Origin: Denitromonas sp. | Lineage (GTDB): Bacteria > Pseudomonadota > Gammaproteobacteria > Burkholderiales > Rhodocyclaceae | Length of the DNA stretch: 11,120 bases | Assembly: GCF_034676725.1 (NCBI RefSeq) | Contig: NZ_JAUCBR010000009.1 | Location: forward strand, 1-11,120 | Reading direction: 5' to 3' | Shown: one piece after another, positions 4,405-11,120 of the stretch | Numbering within the stretch: the stretch's first letter is position 1 | How the letters are laid out: every line of letters begins with the position of its first letter | Position numbers and translations under genes: made by a program | The notes under the pieces: generated by a model | Seen by the model: only the letters and a program-made list of their open reading frames with translations | The model's database searches: none | Told to the model about the DNA's origin: nothing

Positions 4405-5358
4405 TCATTCGGTGGGGTAGGGGCCAAGGAACCGCACCCCGTTGAAGTGGATCAGGTGAGAGGGCGCATCGGCCACCCATACCTCGGTTTCCCATGCGAT
4501 TTCCCCAAGGTAGCGGCCCATGATGGCCCGGTTCGGGAAGGCGGTCACATAGACCAGCCCGGCAGTCGATCCGGCAAACAGCTTGGCAAGCTCGGCGTGC
4601 CGCTTTCCATCGACCGGCCCGTGACTGGTGACGGACTCCACCAGTAGCAGCCAGTTTTTCGCGGTGAAGTGCAGCACCACGTCAGGCATCTTGCCGTGTG
4701 AATCCACATCGACACCCAGCCCGGCCAGCAGGGCGGCGTCGAAGTAGCCCCACTTGTCGCCCGTGTCGCCGGCATAGACCAGCACGCTACCCGGCGCAAA
4801 GCGCGGGGCGAAGTCCTCTATGATGGCCCGGATCAGTTCGCTGTGCTCGCCGGGGCTGAGGGTGATTTGCTGGCCCGGTGCAATCTCAACCGGGATGCGG
4901 TTCTGCTCGCGTTCCTTGGCGTAGCGGGCAACCAGCGTTTCACGCTCGGCCAGATAGGCGGCGAGGCTGTCATGCCATGCCGGGGTGCCGAAGGTGCGCA
5001 GCAGGGCCAGCGCGGCGGGTTCGATCTGATAAACCGCCTTCGGGCTATTCACCGGGCGGTCGGGCTTGTCCGGGTTGTAGAGGGCCACGCCAGCGTCGCA
5101 GAACTGGTGCATGGACTGGCGGCGGAATGTCTCGCGGGTGTTGGGCGCGTACTCCTTGCCGTAGTGCTCCCGTGCCCAATCCATGATTGGCGTGATACCC
5201 ACAAGCGGGTTTTCCGCGTCGGCCCATGCCTTGCCCGGCGTGAGGTTCAGCAGCGCCAGCAGGCACAGGGCGGAACGCTCGTTCTGCTGCGCTCTGGGCA
5301 GGCCCAAGGAAACGATGATTTGCTGCGCGGCCTCGATGTAGTCGTTTTGGTTGTTCAT
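4405..5358 (-). CDS. BsuBI/PstI-family type II restriction endonuclease
   Basis: This 317-aa protein is close to the length I recall for BsuBI and PstI. The C-terminal catalytic half contains AGDTGDKWGYFD (residues 196-207), then MPDVVLHF (224-231) and LLLVESVTSHGPVDGKRHAEL (238-258). Asp226, Glu241 and the HGP following it are the conserved PD-(D/E)xK-like centre of the BsuBI/PstI family. Members cut CTGCAG, so that is the predicted target. The N-terminal half (about 1-150) is helical and probably recognises DNA. The ATG at 5358 overlaps the methyltransferase stop codon as ATGA, so translation is coupled and the methyltransferase comes first, a safe order for establishment in a new host. No truncation or missing catalytic residue is seen, so it is probably active. 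Confidence 0.88.
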   Translation of the reverse strand: MNNQNDYIEAAQQIIVSLGLPRAQQNERSALCLLALLNLTPGKAWADAENPLVGITPIMDWAREHYGKEYAPNTRETFRRQSMHQFCDAGVALYNPDKPDRPVNSPKAVYQIEPAALALLRTFGTPAWHDSLAAYLAERETLVARYAKEREQNRIPVEIAPGQQITLSPGEHSELIRAIIEDFAPRFAPGSVLVYAGDTGDKWGYFDAALLAGLGVDVDSHGKMPDVVLHFTAKNWLLLVESVTSHGPVDGKRHAELAKLFAGSTAGLVYVTAFPNRAIMGRYLGEIAWETEVWVADAPSHLIHFNGVRFLGPYPTE

Positions 5359-6824
5359 GCGGTCAGGGTTCCTAGCTTGGCGTCGATCTGTTCTTGCGTG
5401 AGCGTTCCTTGCTGCATGGCCCACTTGCCAAGCTCGGTCAGGGTGTCACGGCTCGGGTACTTCATCAGCTTGAGGTCGGTTGCATTGACCTGTGTATGGC
5501 CGTTGAAGCGCCGGAAATGCTCATCTACTGCGGTCGTGTTGAGGAACACGGCCAGCCCACGGGCCAGCGCCTCGGGCAAGCCGTGTTTGTCCTCGTGAAA
5601 CAGGTTCATGTGGTTCTCGAAGCCCAGCACGGAATGATCGCCAAAGGCGGCAGGATCAACCACGCTTGCCACCACGCGGCGCTTTTCTTCCTTCGATGAG
5701 AAGCGGCGCACCACGCAATAAAACCCGTTCGGGTAAAGCCACTTTTCCGTCTCGTCGTTGCGCATGATCGCGTTGGGCTTCTTCAAGCCAGCCACGGGCC
5801 AGACGGTGCCGGTCATGCTCAGGTGGCCGGGGTAGATCAGGGGCACGGTGCCCGGCTCTGGCATGTCGCGCAGGTGCGCTTTCAGCCGGAAATCGACTAC
5901 CGGCCCGGTCGATACCTTCACGCCAATGTCGGCCAGCGAGTAGCGCACGGCGGGCGATAGCTCGATGGCGCTTTTCTCGGTGGTCGTCGGCACATGAATG
6001 AACCGCTCCGGGTCATCCGGGAACACGATCCGGTCGAACGGGTGTTCGTGGGTGGTCAGGTCGGAAAAGCTGTCATCGGTCGAAGTCGTGACCGTGACCG
6101 GCCCCTGCTGGCCGCCACGCTCCAAGCGGATGATGATGTTTTCCTGCAGCACCTCGTCATCCCTGAAAGCCTTGTTGCGCGACTCGAACAGGTGCATGTG
6201 GCGGATCGCCGCCCGCTCAAGGATGAAGTCACGGAACGGGCGGTAATACGGCCCGTTGCAGAAGCTGCGCGGGATGATGGCCACGATCTGCCCGCCCGGC
6301 GCTGCCTCGCCCACGGCCAGCGCGACAAAGGCGGAATACAGATTCACCGTCTCGATGCCGACAGTGCGCAGGGCCAGCCGGTGGTCTGATTGGCTGTTGA
6401 TCTTCTTGTAAGGCGGATTGAGGATCGCATGGGTATAGCCTCGATCCTGCAGACCTTCGGCGGTCGCCAGCTCGATGTAATCGCCCGCGATGATGCGGGG
6501 CGTCACGCGGCTGTATCCGGCCAAGTGCTGTGCAAGGTGGCCGCGCAGCTTCTCGTCGATTTCGTAGGCCGTCGCCTCGACAGACTCAAAGCCAAAGCCG
6601 CCCGTCACCCAGCGGTCGAGAAAGGCGCAGGACAACGCGCCCACGCCCGCGCCTGCGTCCAGTAGGCGGCAGGTCTGCAGGGTGCTCGGTGGGAACAGGG
6701 ACGCCATGAAGCGGGCCACGCTCGAAGGCGTCATGAACTGGCCGAACTCGGCTTTGTGTTTCTGCGCGGTACGGGGTGCCACCTCGCGGCGCACGCTGTC
6801 TGCGGTGTCTAGTTGTTGGAGCAT
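5355..6824 (-). CDS. N6-adenine DNA methyltransferase of a PstI/BsuBI-type R-M system
   Basis: A 489-aa protein, near the roughly 500 aa of M.PstI and M.BsuBI. An early motif X-like segment GQFMTPSSVARFMASLF lies at residues 28-44, the AdoMet-binding motif I LLDAGAGVGAL at 54-64 and the catalytic motif IV NPPY at 136-139, as in gamma-class N6-adenine methyltransferases. The remaining C-terminal two thirds would be target recognition. It should methylate the adenine of CTGCAG and protect host DNA from the endonuclease encoded next. The ATG at 6824 has GAGGA about seven bases upstream and begins 9 bp after the resolvase stop codon. It is therefore co-transcribed with the resolvase upstream and translationally coupled to the endonuclease downstream. 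No disruption seen. Confidence 0.9.
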   Translation of the reverse strand: MLQQLDTADSVRREVAPRTAQKHKAEFGQFMTPSSVARFMASLFPPSTLQTCRLLDAGAGVGALSCAFLDRWVTGGFGFESVEATAYEIDEKLRGHLAQHLAGYSRVTPRIIAGDYIELATAEGLQDRGYTHAILNPPYKKINSQSDHRLALRTVGIETVNLYSAFVALAVGEAAPGGQIVAIIPRSFCNGPYYRPFRDFILERAAIRHMHLFESRNKAFRDDEVLQENIIIRLERGGQQGPVTVTTSTDDSFSDLTTHEHPFDRIVFPDDPERFIHVPTTTEKSAIELSPAVRYSLADIGVKVSTGPVVDFRLKAHLRDMPEPGTVPLIYPGHLSMTGTVWPVAGLKKPNAIMRNDETEKWLYPNGFYCVVRRFSSKEEKRRVVASVVDPAAFGDHSVLGFENHMNLFHEDKHGLPEALARGLAVFLNTTAVDEHFRRFNGHTQVNATDLKLMKYPSRDTLTELGKWAMQQGTLTQEQIDAKLGTLTA

Positions 6825-6833
6825 CCCAAGTCC

Positions 6834-7403
6834 TCATTGACGCGGCGTGATGACGCCGACGTGCTTGTAAAGGGTGGTTCGGGACACGCCATAACGGCGG
6901 GCTACCTCGGCCACCTTAATATCTGGATCGCGCAACAGGGCTTTGATCTCTCGCACCTGCTGGTCGTCTAACTTCGGCTTGCGGCCACCGGCCCGGCCAC
7001 GGGCGCGGGCTGCTGCCAGCCCGGCCTGCGTCCGCTCACGGATCAAGCCGCGCTCGAACTCGGCCAGCGCCGCGAAAACATGGAATTGCAGCTTGCCCGA
7101 TGCGCTGCCCGTCTCGATCTTCTCGGTCAGGCTCTCGAAATGCACGCCGCGCTGCTCAAGCTCGGCCACGATCTGCACCAAGTCATGCAGGCTGCGCCCG
7201 AGTCGATCAAGCCGCCACACCACGAGGGTATCCCCGGCCCGTAACGCCTTGCGGCACTGCTCAAGCTCCGGGCGTGCCGCGCTCTTGCCGCTGGCCGCTT
7301 CCTCATAGATCACGCTGCACCCGGCCTGCTGGAGCGCGTCGCGCTGCAGGTCTAGGTGCTGGTCGTCCGTCGAAACGCGGGCGTATCCAATGCGTTGATT
7401 CAT
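6834..7403 (-). CDS. Serine resolvase/invertase (TnpR-like)
   Basis: A complete 189-aa small serine recombinase. The N-terminus MNQRIGYARVSTDDQ carries the nucleophile Ser11; RLDRLGRS is at residues 64-71, the E-helix region with ERTQAGL at 123-129, and a C-terminal helix-turn-helix (VAEVARRYGVSRTTLYKH) at 164-181. All catalytic arginines expected around these motifs appear present. Such enzymes resolve cointegrates or plasmid multimers at a res site normally just upstream of their gene, and a 28-bp site of the right shape lies there. No transposase or terminal inverted repeats were found nearby, so it is more likely a multimer-resolution gene or a remnant of a transposon than part of an intact Tn3 element. 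It is the first gene of the operon that contains the restriction system. Confidence 0.92.
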   Translation of the reverse strand: MNQRIGYARVSTDDQHLDLQRDALQQAGCSVIYEEAASGKSAARPELEQCRKALRAGDTLVVWRLDRLGRSLHDLVQIVAELEQRGVHFESLTEKIETGSASGKLQFHVFAALAEFERGLIRERTQAGLAAARARGRAGGRKPKLDDQQVREIKALLRDPDIKVAEVARRYGVSRTTLYKHVGVITPRQ

Positions 7404-7552
7404 TGACAGTGCCTGAACATAGAAAAATTGACGGTTATCTTAACGGTTTTGGGTATGCCCGGCCATGAAAAAACGAAACCCTGCAGACCTGTCCAGAAAA
7501 CCACCGTTTGCTGAACACTTGCCGGGTACGATGAAACACAAACAAATCCCGC
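7404..7552. promoter_or_regulatory. Spacer upstream of the resolvase with a res-like recombination site
   Basis: This 149-bp spacer has lower GC than its neighbours. At 7490-7517 is a 28-bp dyad whose half-sites read TGTCCAGAAAAC and, from the other strand, TGTTCAGCAAAC (10 of 12 identical). Twenty-eight bp is the length of the crossover subsite I of Tn3-type res sites, and half-sites starting TGTC or TGTT are typical. A further CTGAACA half-site lies at 7413-7419 next to the resolvase start, and a GTTA/TAAC dyad lies around 7435-7443 where a middle subsite could be. The distal dyad is about 90 bp from the gene, as for subsite I. I could not define subsites II and III or a confident promoter. 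Confidence 0.55.
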
Positions 7553-8011
7553 TCACTGCCTGCTTTGCCACGCCTTCACGGCCTCGGCCTGCGTTGCATC
7601 CAGCCGGGGCAGGGCGCGGTCTATCAGGCAATGGACGGCCTGCTTGTCGATCTCGCGGGGCATCCAGTCATCCAGCGTCACAAAATCCGGCGACAAGCCG
7701 CGCATCACGGCTGCCAGCACCAAATCAGCACATGCACGGGCATGGCTGGCCGCGTAGGCTGTGCCGCCCTCGAACCTGATTCCCAGCGTCCGCAAAAGCT
7801 CGCTGGCCTCGTAGATACCAGCGTCCCCGAGTAGGGCGGTTGTGTCGGTCGCGCACCCTGCGCCCGAAATGAAAGAGCGCGAACGGTGCCGCCGCTCGCG
7901 CTCGAAGGTCTGCCAGAAATGCCAATCACCCGTGCCGGTCGATGACGGCAGATTCAGCGCCGCCATTCCGCCGATGTAGCGCAACGGATGCAGATGCGTT
8001 GCAGGGATCAC
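7553..8011 (-). CDS. Unknown protein, about 152 aa, last of the small genes after the relaxase
   Basis: I do not recognise this family. A GTG at 8011 overlaps the stop codon of the preceding gene as GTGA, matching the stop/start overlaps of the two junctions upstream, and gives a product starting VIPATHLHPLRYIGG. The alternative ATG at 7966 (MAALNLPSSTGTG) gives 137 aa. Visible features are a GDWHFWQTFERERRHRSRS stretch, a helical middle (YEASELLRTLGI, then AASHARACADLVLAAV) and a C-terminus with TLDDWMPREIDKQAVHCLIDRALPRL. There are no membrane segments and no signal peptide. Its place at the end of a relaxase operon suggests a plasmid transfer or maintenance accessory, but nothing in the sequence proves it. 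Confidence 0.65.
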   Translation of the reverse strand: MIPATHLHPLRYIGGMAALNLPSSTGTGDWHFWQTFERERRHRSRSFISGAGCATDTTALLGDAGIYEASELLRTLGIRFEGGTAYAASHARACADLVLAAVMRGLSPDFVTLDDWMPREIDKQAVHCLIDRALPRLDATQAEAVKAWQSRQ

Positions 8012-8358
8012 GCCTTGCCCTCGGTCAGCGGCGTTTTCGTCACCCAAATGGGCAATTCCAGCGGCAGGGCGATTTCGGCCCGGTCGCGGGCCTGCAACTG
8101 CGCCCGCGCCCACTGCCCGTCCCGCTCCATCTCTGCCCGCAAGGGCAGGGGATGGCCGGAACCCTCGAACTGCTCCCGGTCGAACATCTGCCCGGCTACG
8201 TCCAGCCGCTCGGGCATGGGCCGCTCGTGGCCGTCCTCGCGCACCATCAGCACGTCGCCGCGCTGGATGATGTAGAGGGCGTCCGGGTCGGCCTCGATCT
8301 CGCCCGGCGCTGCCGGGCGGAAGTCCGCCCGGTTCTCGTCATAGCGCCATTGCATCAT
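8008..8358 (-). CDS. Unknown 116-aa acidic protein in the relaxase operon
   Basis: The product begins MMQWRYDENRADFRPAAPG and contains PDALYIIQRGDVLMVREDGHERPMPERLD, then a basic/acidic helical tail. It is soluble, with no motif that I can assign. The first ATG at 8358 overlaps the stop codon of the 79-aa gene (ATGA), which indicates translational coupling, and the gene is coupled in turn to the next one. The IIQRGDVLMVRED segment looks like a small beta-barrel or antiparallel sheet, but this is only an impression. Function unknown; the conserved tight packing behind the relaxase gene suggests a shared role in DNA transfer. Confidence 0.7.
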   Translation of the reverse strand: MMQWRYDENRADFRPAAPGEIEADPDALYIIQRGDVLMVREDGHERPMPERLDVAGQMFDREQFEGSGHPLPLRAEMERDGQWARAQLQARDRAEIALPLELPIWVTKTPLTEGKA

Positions 8359-8594
8359 CGCCCCCTATCAAGCGCGTTGGTGGGTGCGCGTCGATCCAGC
8401 GGCGGCGGCTGGCGTGCTGCCCGCTGCTGCTGCCGCTGGCGTTCGGCCAACTGCCGCGCCTGCGCCTCACGGGCCAGCCGTTCCTGCTGCTCCTGCTCTC
8501 GCCGGGCCTGCTCGGTCTGGCTCATGCGCTCATTGGCCGCGTTGGTCTGGCTGTCGCGCTCGGTTGCCCGGCGCTGCTCGTCGTCGCGGTTCAT
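8355..8594 (-). CDS. Small glutamine/arginine-rich coiled-coil protein (79 aa)
   Basis: A 79-aa very polar protein dominated by Q, E, R and A. The helix EQARREQEQQERLAREAQAR is followed by a proline-rich end (RQPPPLDRRAP). The ATG at 8594 overlaps the relaxase stop codon (ATGA). Its central segment REAQARQLAERQ is almost identical to REAQARQLAEKQ near the C-terminus of the relaxase, and the DNA is 33 of 37 identical (8444-8480 against 8677-8713). It therefore seems to derive from a duplication of the relaxase tail, or both tails were built from the same repeat. A coiled-coil partner for the relaxase tail is a reasonable guess. No known family assigned. Confidence 0.65.
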   Translation of the reverse strand: MNRDDEQRRATERDSQTNAANERMSQTEQARREQEQQERLAREAQARQLAERQRQQQRAARQPPPLDRRAPTNALDRGR

Positions 8595-8713
8595 CGCTCA
8601 ATGTCCATTTGCTGATTCATCATCCGGGCCTGCTCCTTTTCCTTCTCTTGCTTCTCTTTCTGTTGCTTCTGCTTCTCGGCCAGTTGCCGCGCCTGCGCCT
8701 CGCGGGCCTGCCG
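8444..8713. repeat. Duplicated 37-bp segment shared by the relaxase tail and the 79-aa gene
   Basis: The copies at 8444-8480 and 8677-8713 begin CGGCCA and match at 33 of 37 positions, in the same orientation and the same reading register. They encode the REAQARQLAE(K/R)Q helix in both proteins. Between them is Q-codon-rich low-complexity DNA (about 8630-8770), which may favour slippage and recombination. Confidence 0.7.
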
Positions 8714-9783
8714 CTCGGCAATCTGCTTTTCCTGCGCCTGCTTCTGCTGGGCCTGTTGTTGGGTCTGTTGCTGCTGTTTGCGCTCGTGCTCGTTGTTCGC
8801 CATGTTTGGCTCCTTCGCTTGGTTGATTTCAAAATGCGCCGTGGCCTGTTGTTGGGCCTGCTTCCATGCCGTGTGTTTGGCGCTGTACTGCTGCTGCTCT
8901 TGCGCCCATGCTTGCGCCCGGAATTGCCGCGCATCGGGTGCGCTGCTCGTCCGCAAGTACGTTTTGCGCTCATCGACCTGGCGGTCGATCTGTGCGCGTT
9001 CATATTCTTTGTCCCAAGTCCCGACCCGCATCTTGGCAGCCATACGGGCAATCATGCCGTCTGCCTTGTCCGGGTCTGGCCGCTCGCCGTGCTTGTCGCG
9101 GAACTGTTGGTTTAGCTGCTGCCTGTAGATGTCGCCGTGCGCATTGATCGCGTTGATCTCGGCCAATTCCTGATTTGGCTCTGCCGGGGGCTTCCGGTTG
9201 AGGACGGCGCGGGCTTCGTCGTCGGTCATGCGCGGCGCTGGCTGCGCCTGTGCCGCTTCCTTGGCCTGCTCTGGTGCCGTGGGTCGCTGTTCCGGCTGCT
9301 GCGCCTGTGTCGGCTGCTGGGGCCGCTGCTCGGCCTGCTGTCCGGTGGATGCCACGCCGCGCATCTTTGACCAGTCCGGGCGCTCGCGCTCGGACTGCTG
9401 CCGCAGCCCGGCTTCGCGGCGCTGCTCAAGCTCTTTGTCAGAGAACCGCACGTCTAGCTTGCGCTCGATGGCTGTTTGCAAAACCCGCTCGCGGAAGTCA
9501 TCCGGCCCGGTGACTTTCAGCGCCTTGCCTGCGAACTTTTCGCGGGCGAGATAGCAAACCGGCCTCGATGCTGTCTTTGTCCTTCCGGCCCTGCTCGGTG
9601 TAGTCCAGTCGCCGCCCGCTGTCGCGGAACGCTTCGCGGTCATCCACCTTGTAATCCACCGCGCCCGTCTTGCGATCCACTGCCCAGCTAACCCGGTCGG
9701 TGACGCGGCGCGGCTTCGCCGGGTCGTGCTGCTCGTTGTCCGTGGTGCCAAGGTGCGGGCCGCGCTCCGCCTTGCGCGTCCGC
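8591..9783 (-). pseudogene. traI: C-terminal part of the TraI relaxase, out of frame with its N-terminal part
   Basis: This is the continuation of the relaxase, separated from it by two frame changes. Between about 9783 and 9552 the coding frame reads RKAERGPHLGTTDNEQ, then SWAVDRKTGAVDYKVDD and DSIEAGLL. Around 9551 it moves to a third frame, reading LAREKFAGKALKVTGPDDF, then RVLQTAIERKLDVRF and on to the stop at 8591. The two pieces together form the LPD7 domain found C-terminal to the nuclease in TraI/MobA-type relaxases, followed by a long Q/E/R-rich helical tail ending NQQMDIER. No good start codon or ribosome site precedes either piece, so they are probably not independently translated. 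Each junction is explained by one extra base (in GGG at 9783-9785, and at about 9551). Sequencing error and real inactivation are both possible. Confidence 0.7.
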
Positions 9784-11120
9784 CCGCTGCATATCTTTGG
9801 CCGTGCGCTTGTCCTGATAGGCCCAGCCGCGAACCTGCCGCATTGCGGCGCGGTCGCCTTCCTGTGCCCGGTCGGCTGTCCATTCCCTGAACGACTGCGG
9901 GCGCTCCTGCCGGAAGGCTTCGCGCTCGCCCTTGATTGTCTCGTTCAGTTCGGCACGCTTGGCCGCTGTATCGAATGCGGCCACGCTGTAAAGCGCCTTT
10001 TTCTGTTCGGTCGATAGGCCACTGGTTCGGATCGTTTCGCGCTGGGATTTGTGCTTCTCTGTGAGTGCCTGCCGCCGCTGTTTTTGATCCTCATACATGG
10101 CCGCCCGTGCGGGCGCTTTCGCCGTTTTCCATTCCTCGGTGAATGCCGTGTAACGCTCGCGCAGTTCGCGGCGCTCTGCTGCCCGTTCGTCGCGCTTTTC
10201 CTCGCGGGCGTTCGGGTCGCGTTTCGGGTCGGCTTTCGGGCGCTGGTCGCTGTATTCGCGCTTGGCCTTTTCCTGCTGTATTTCTGGCCGTGGCTCTTGC
10301 CACGGGCCAAGGCGCTTGACCAGCTTCCCGCCGCCCAATTCCTCGGCCACAGAGGATGCCTTGATGCAGATTTCCGGGTCTGCCTTGCTATGTACGCGGA
10401 AAGCGTTTTTCTTATCGTTTGACGGGTGCAACTCTAGGCCATGTCTGGCTAGGCTCTGGTGCAAGTCTTGCCACGTCGCGCCCGGTTTGCTCAGTGCTTC
10501 CTTGGCGTCTTGCTTCGGCTGGCCTTGGGCGTAGGTGTGCAGCGATTCATTGCCTGTTCTGTACTCAAAATCCTTTGACTTAGTGGGCTGCTTTACCTTC
10601 TTCTCTCGCTGTTCCTTGTGCCACTCCTGCGGCGTTTCCTTGGCCCAATTTACAACCTTCTTTCCGCCGCGCTCATGGACAGCATACGGGCCGTTGTCGT
10701 GTGCCCAGCCCTGCGCTAGCTCCACCTCGCGCATACACTTATCCAGCTTGAAGTAGTCGCGGCTTACATCAACTGGCCGGTAGGTTTCTGGATGCACCCG
10801 GTTAGCCATTAGGTGCAAGTGCGCATTGTCTGTATCTCGATGAACGGCTAGCAAGTGTTGATGCTCTTCCATCCCAAGGGCTTTTAGTGCCGCCTTGCCT
10901 GCTTCAAACATCTGTTCATCAGTCGGATTTTCGTCTGCCCGCCACGAAAGCACCGCGTGATAAACCGGGTCTTTGACTCGCCCGTTCATGTCGGCTACAG
11001 CCAGCATTTCCCGCCATGCCGTGTCTTTGTCTAAGCAGTTCGTTTCAACCGAAACACTGTCTTTTTCCCAGCCGATAACCTCGCCCGTCTCCGGGTCGAT
11101 CACGTCCCGCGACTCAACAT
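9688..11120 (-). CDS. traI: TraI-type (MOBP) conjugative relaxase, N-terminal domain; 5' end beyond the right edge
   Basis: The frame is open from the window edge. The first residues visible are VESRDVIDPETGEVIGWEKD, so the start codon and the catalytic tyrosine region lie outside. The strand YHAVLSW (about 10942-10962) and the histidine motif HRDTDNAHLHLMAN (10801-10842) are the metal-binding HxDxxxxHxH of MOBP relaxases. A conserved region follows, including KLDKCMREVELAQGW and VHERGGKKVVNW, and then a charged helical linker. The protein nicks one strand at oriT and leads it into the recipient. The authentic frame is lost after KRTAKDMQR near 9784, after which a tail unlike the family runs to a stop at 9688. 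If translated as read, it would keep the nuclease but lose the LPD7 domain. oriT is expected to the right of the window. Confidence 0.85.
   Translation of the reverse strand, partial: VESRDVIDPETGEVIGWEKDSVSVETNCLDKDTAWREMLAVADMNGRVKDPVYHAVLSWRADENPTDEQMFEAGKAALKALGMEEHQHLLAVHRDTDNAHLHLMANRVHPETYRPVDVSRDYFKLDKCMREVELAQGWAHDNGPYAVHERGGKKVVNWAKETPQEWHKEQREKKVKQPTKSKDFEYRTGNESLHTYAQGQPKQDAKEALSKPGATWQDLHQSLARHGLELHPSNDKKNAFRVHSKADPEICIKASSVAEELGGGKLVKRLGPWQEPRPEIQQEKAKREYSDQRPKADPKRDPNAREEKRDERAAERRELRERYTAFTEEWKTAKAPARAAMYEDQKQRRQALTEKHKSQRETIRTSGLSTEQKKALYSVAAFDTAAKRAELNETIKGEREAFRQERPQSFREWTADRAQEGDRAAMRQVRGWAYQDKRTAKDMQRADAQGGARPAPWHHGQRAARPGEAAPRHRPG

Noticed and set aside
4139..4495. Longer version of the 82-aa protein starting at 4495
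   Set aside because: The extension overlaps the endonuclease coding end and lacks a ribosome site, while the ATG at 4387 has a perfect AGGAGG.
6834..7552. Intact Tn3-family transposon around the resolvase
   Set aside because: No transposase gene, terminal inverted repeats or target duplication could be seen on either side.
7942..8826. Plus-strand open frame of 294 codons
   Set aside because: It mirrors the three small minus-strand genes and the Q-rich relaxase tail; its serine, alanine and cysteine runs are the complement of glutamine/arginine-rich codons.
8384..9115. Plus-strand frame with long leucine runs resembling a membrane protein
   Set aside because: The leucine runs are the reverse complement of CAG/CAA glutamine codons in the relaxase tail.
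9545..9790. Programmed ribosomal frameshifting in the relaxase
   Set aside because: Neither junction has a classical slippery heptamer with a downstream structure, and two separate programmed shifts in one gene would be unprecedented to my knowledge. Indels are simpler.

Overview
The window is GC-rich DNA (about two thirds G+C by eye) with the gene content of a mobilizable or conjugative broad-host-range plasmid from a Gram-negative proteobacterium. The protein families (KfrA, MOBP-type TraI relaxase with an LPD7 tail, ParA plus a ParG-like ribbon-helix-helix partner, primase-like Rep) and the codon use suggest a Pseudomonas, Xanthomonas or beta-proteobacterial host. The species cannot be fixed from sequence alone. 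Every convincing gene lies on the minus strand, so the gene order reads from right to left.

Right third (11120 to 7553): a TraI-type relaxase enters from the right edge without its extreme N-terminus. Its reading frame is broken by two small frame changes, near 9784 and 9551. Three small genes of unknown function follow (79, 116 and about 152 aa), coupled by ATGA or GTGA stop/start overlaps. A duplicated segment links the relaxase tail to the 79-aa protein.

Middle (7552 to 4092): a 149-bp spacer carries a 28-bp resolvase-type site. It is followed by a tight operon: serine resolvase, N6-adenine methyltransferase, BsuBI/PstI-family restriction endonuclease and an 82-aa unknown protein, ending at a clear intrinsic terminator. 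The predicted target is CTGCAG. The five such sites I found all fall inside the methyltransferase gene, the resolvase gene or the spacer.

Left-centre (4090 to 2683): a partition operon (ParA ATPase, ribbon-helix-helix centromere-binding protein, 128-aa third gene). Upstream of it is a cluster of TTGAG boxes, mostly at an exact 8-bp pitch, which overlaps the promoter and probably serves as both operator and centromere.

Left (2683 to 956): the replication module. The rep leader has a hairpin that hides the Shine-Dalgarno sequence and an upstream copy able to compete for it. On the opposite strand are a well-formed promoter and an intrinsic terminator, predicting an antisense RNA of about 118 nt that would control rep translation and so copy number. 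Downstream of rep is an origin-like segment with a DnaA-like box, palindromes, an AT-rich stretch and two perfect 23-bp direct repeats.

Far left (955 to 1): a stand-alone N-terminal domain of a primase-like (DUF3991/Toprim) protein, about 570 bp without a convincing gene but with strong hairpins, and the start of kfrA with a promoter embedded in operator-like repeats. The antisense copy control, the partition box array and the resolvase-linked PstI-type restriction operon are the most rewarding parts.
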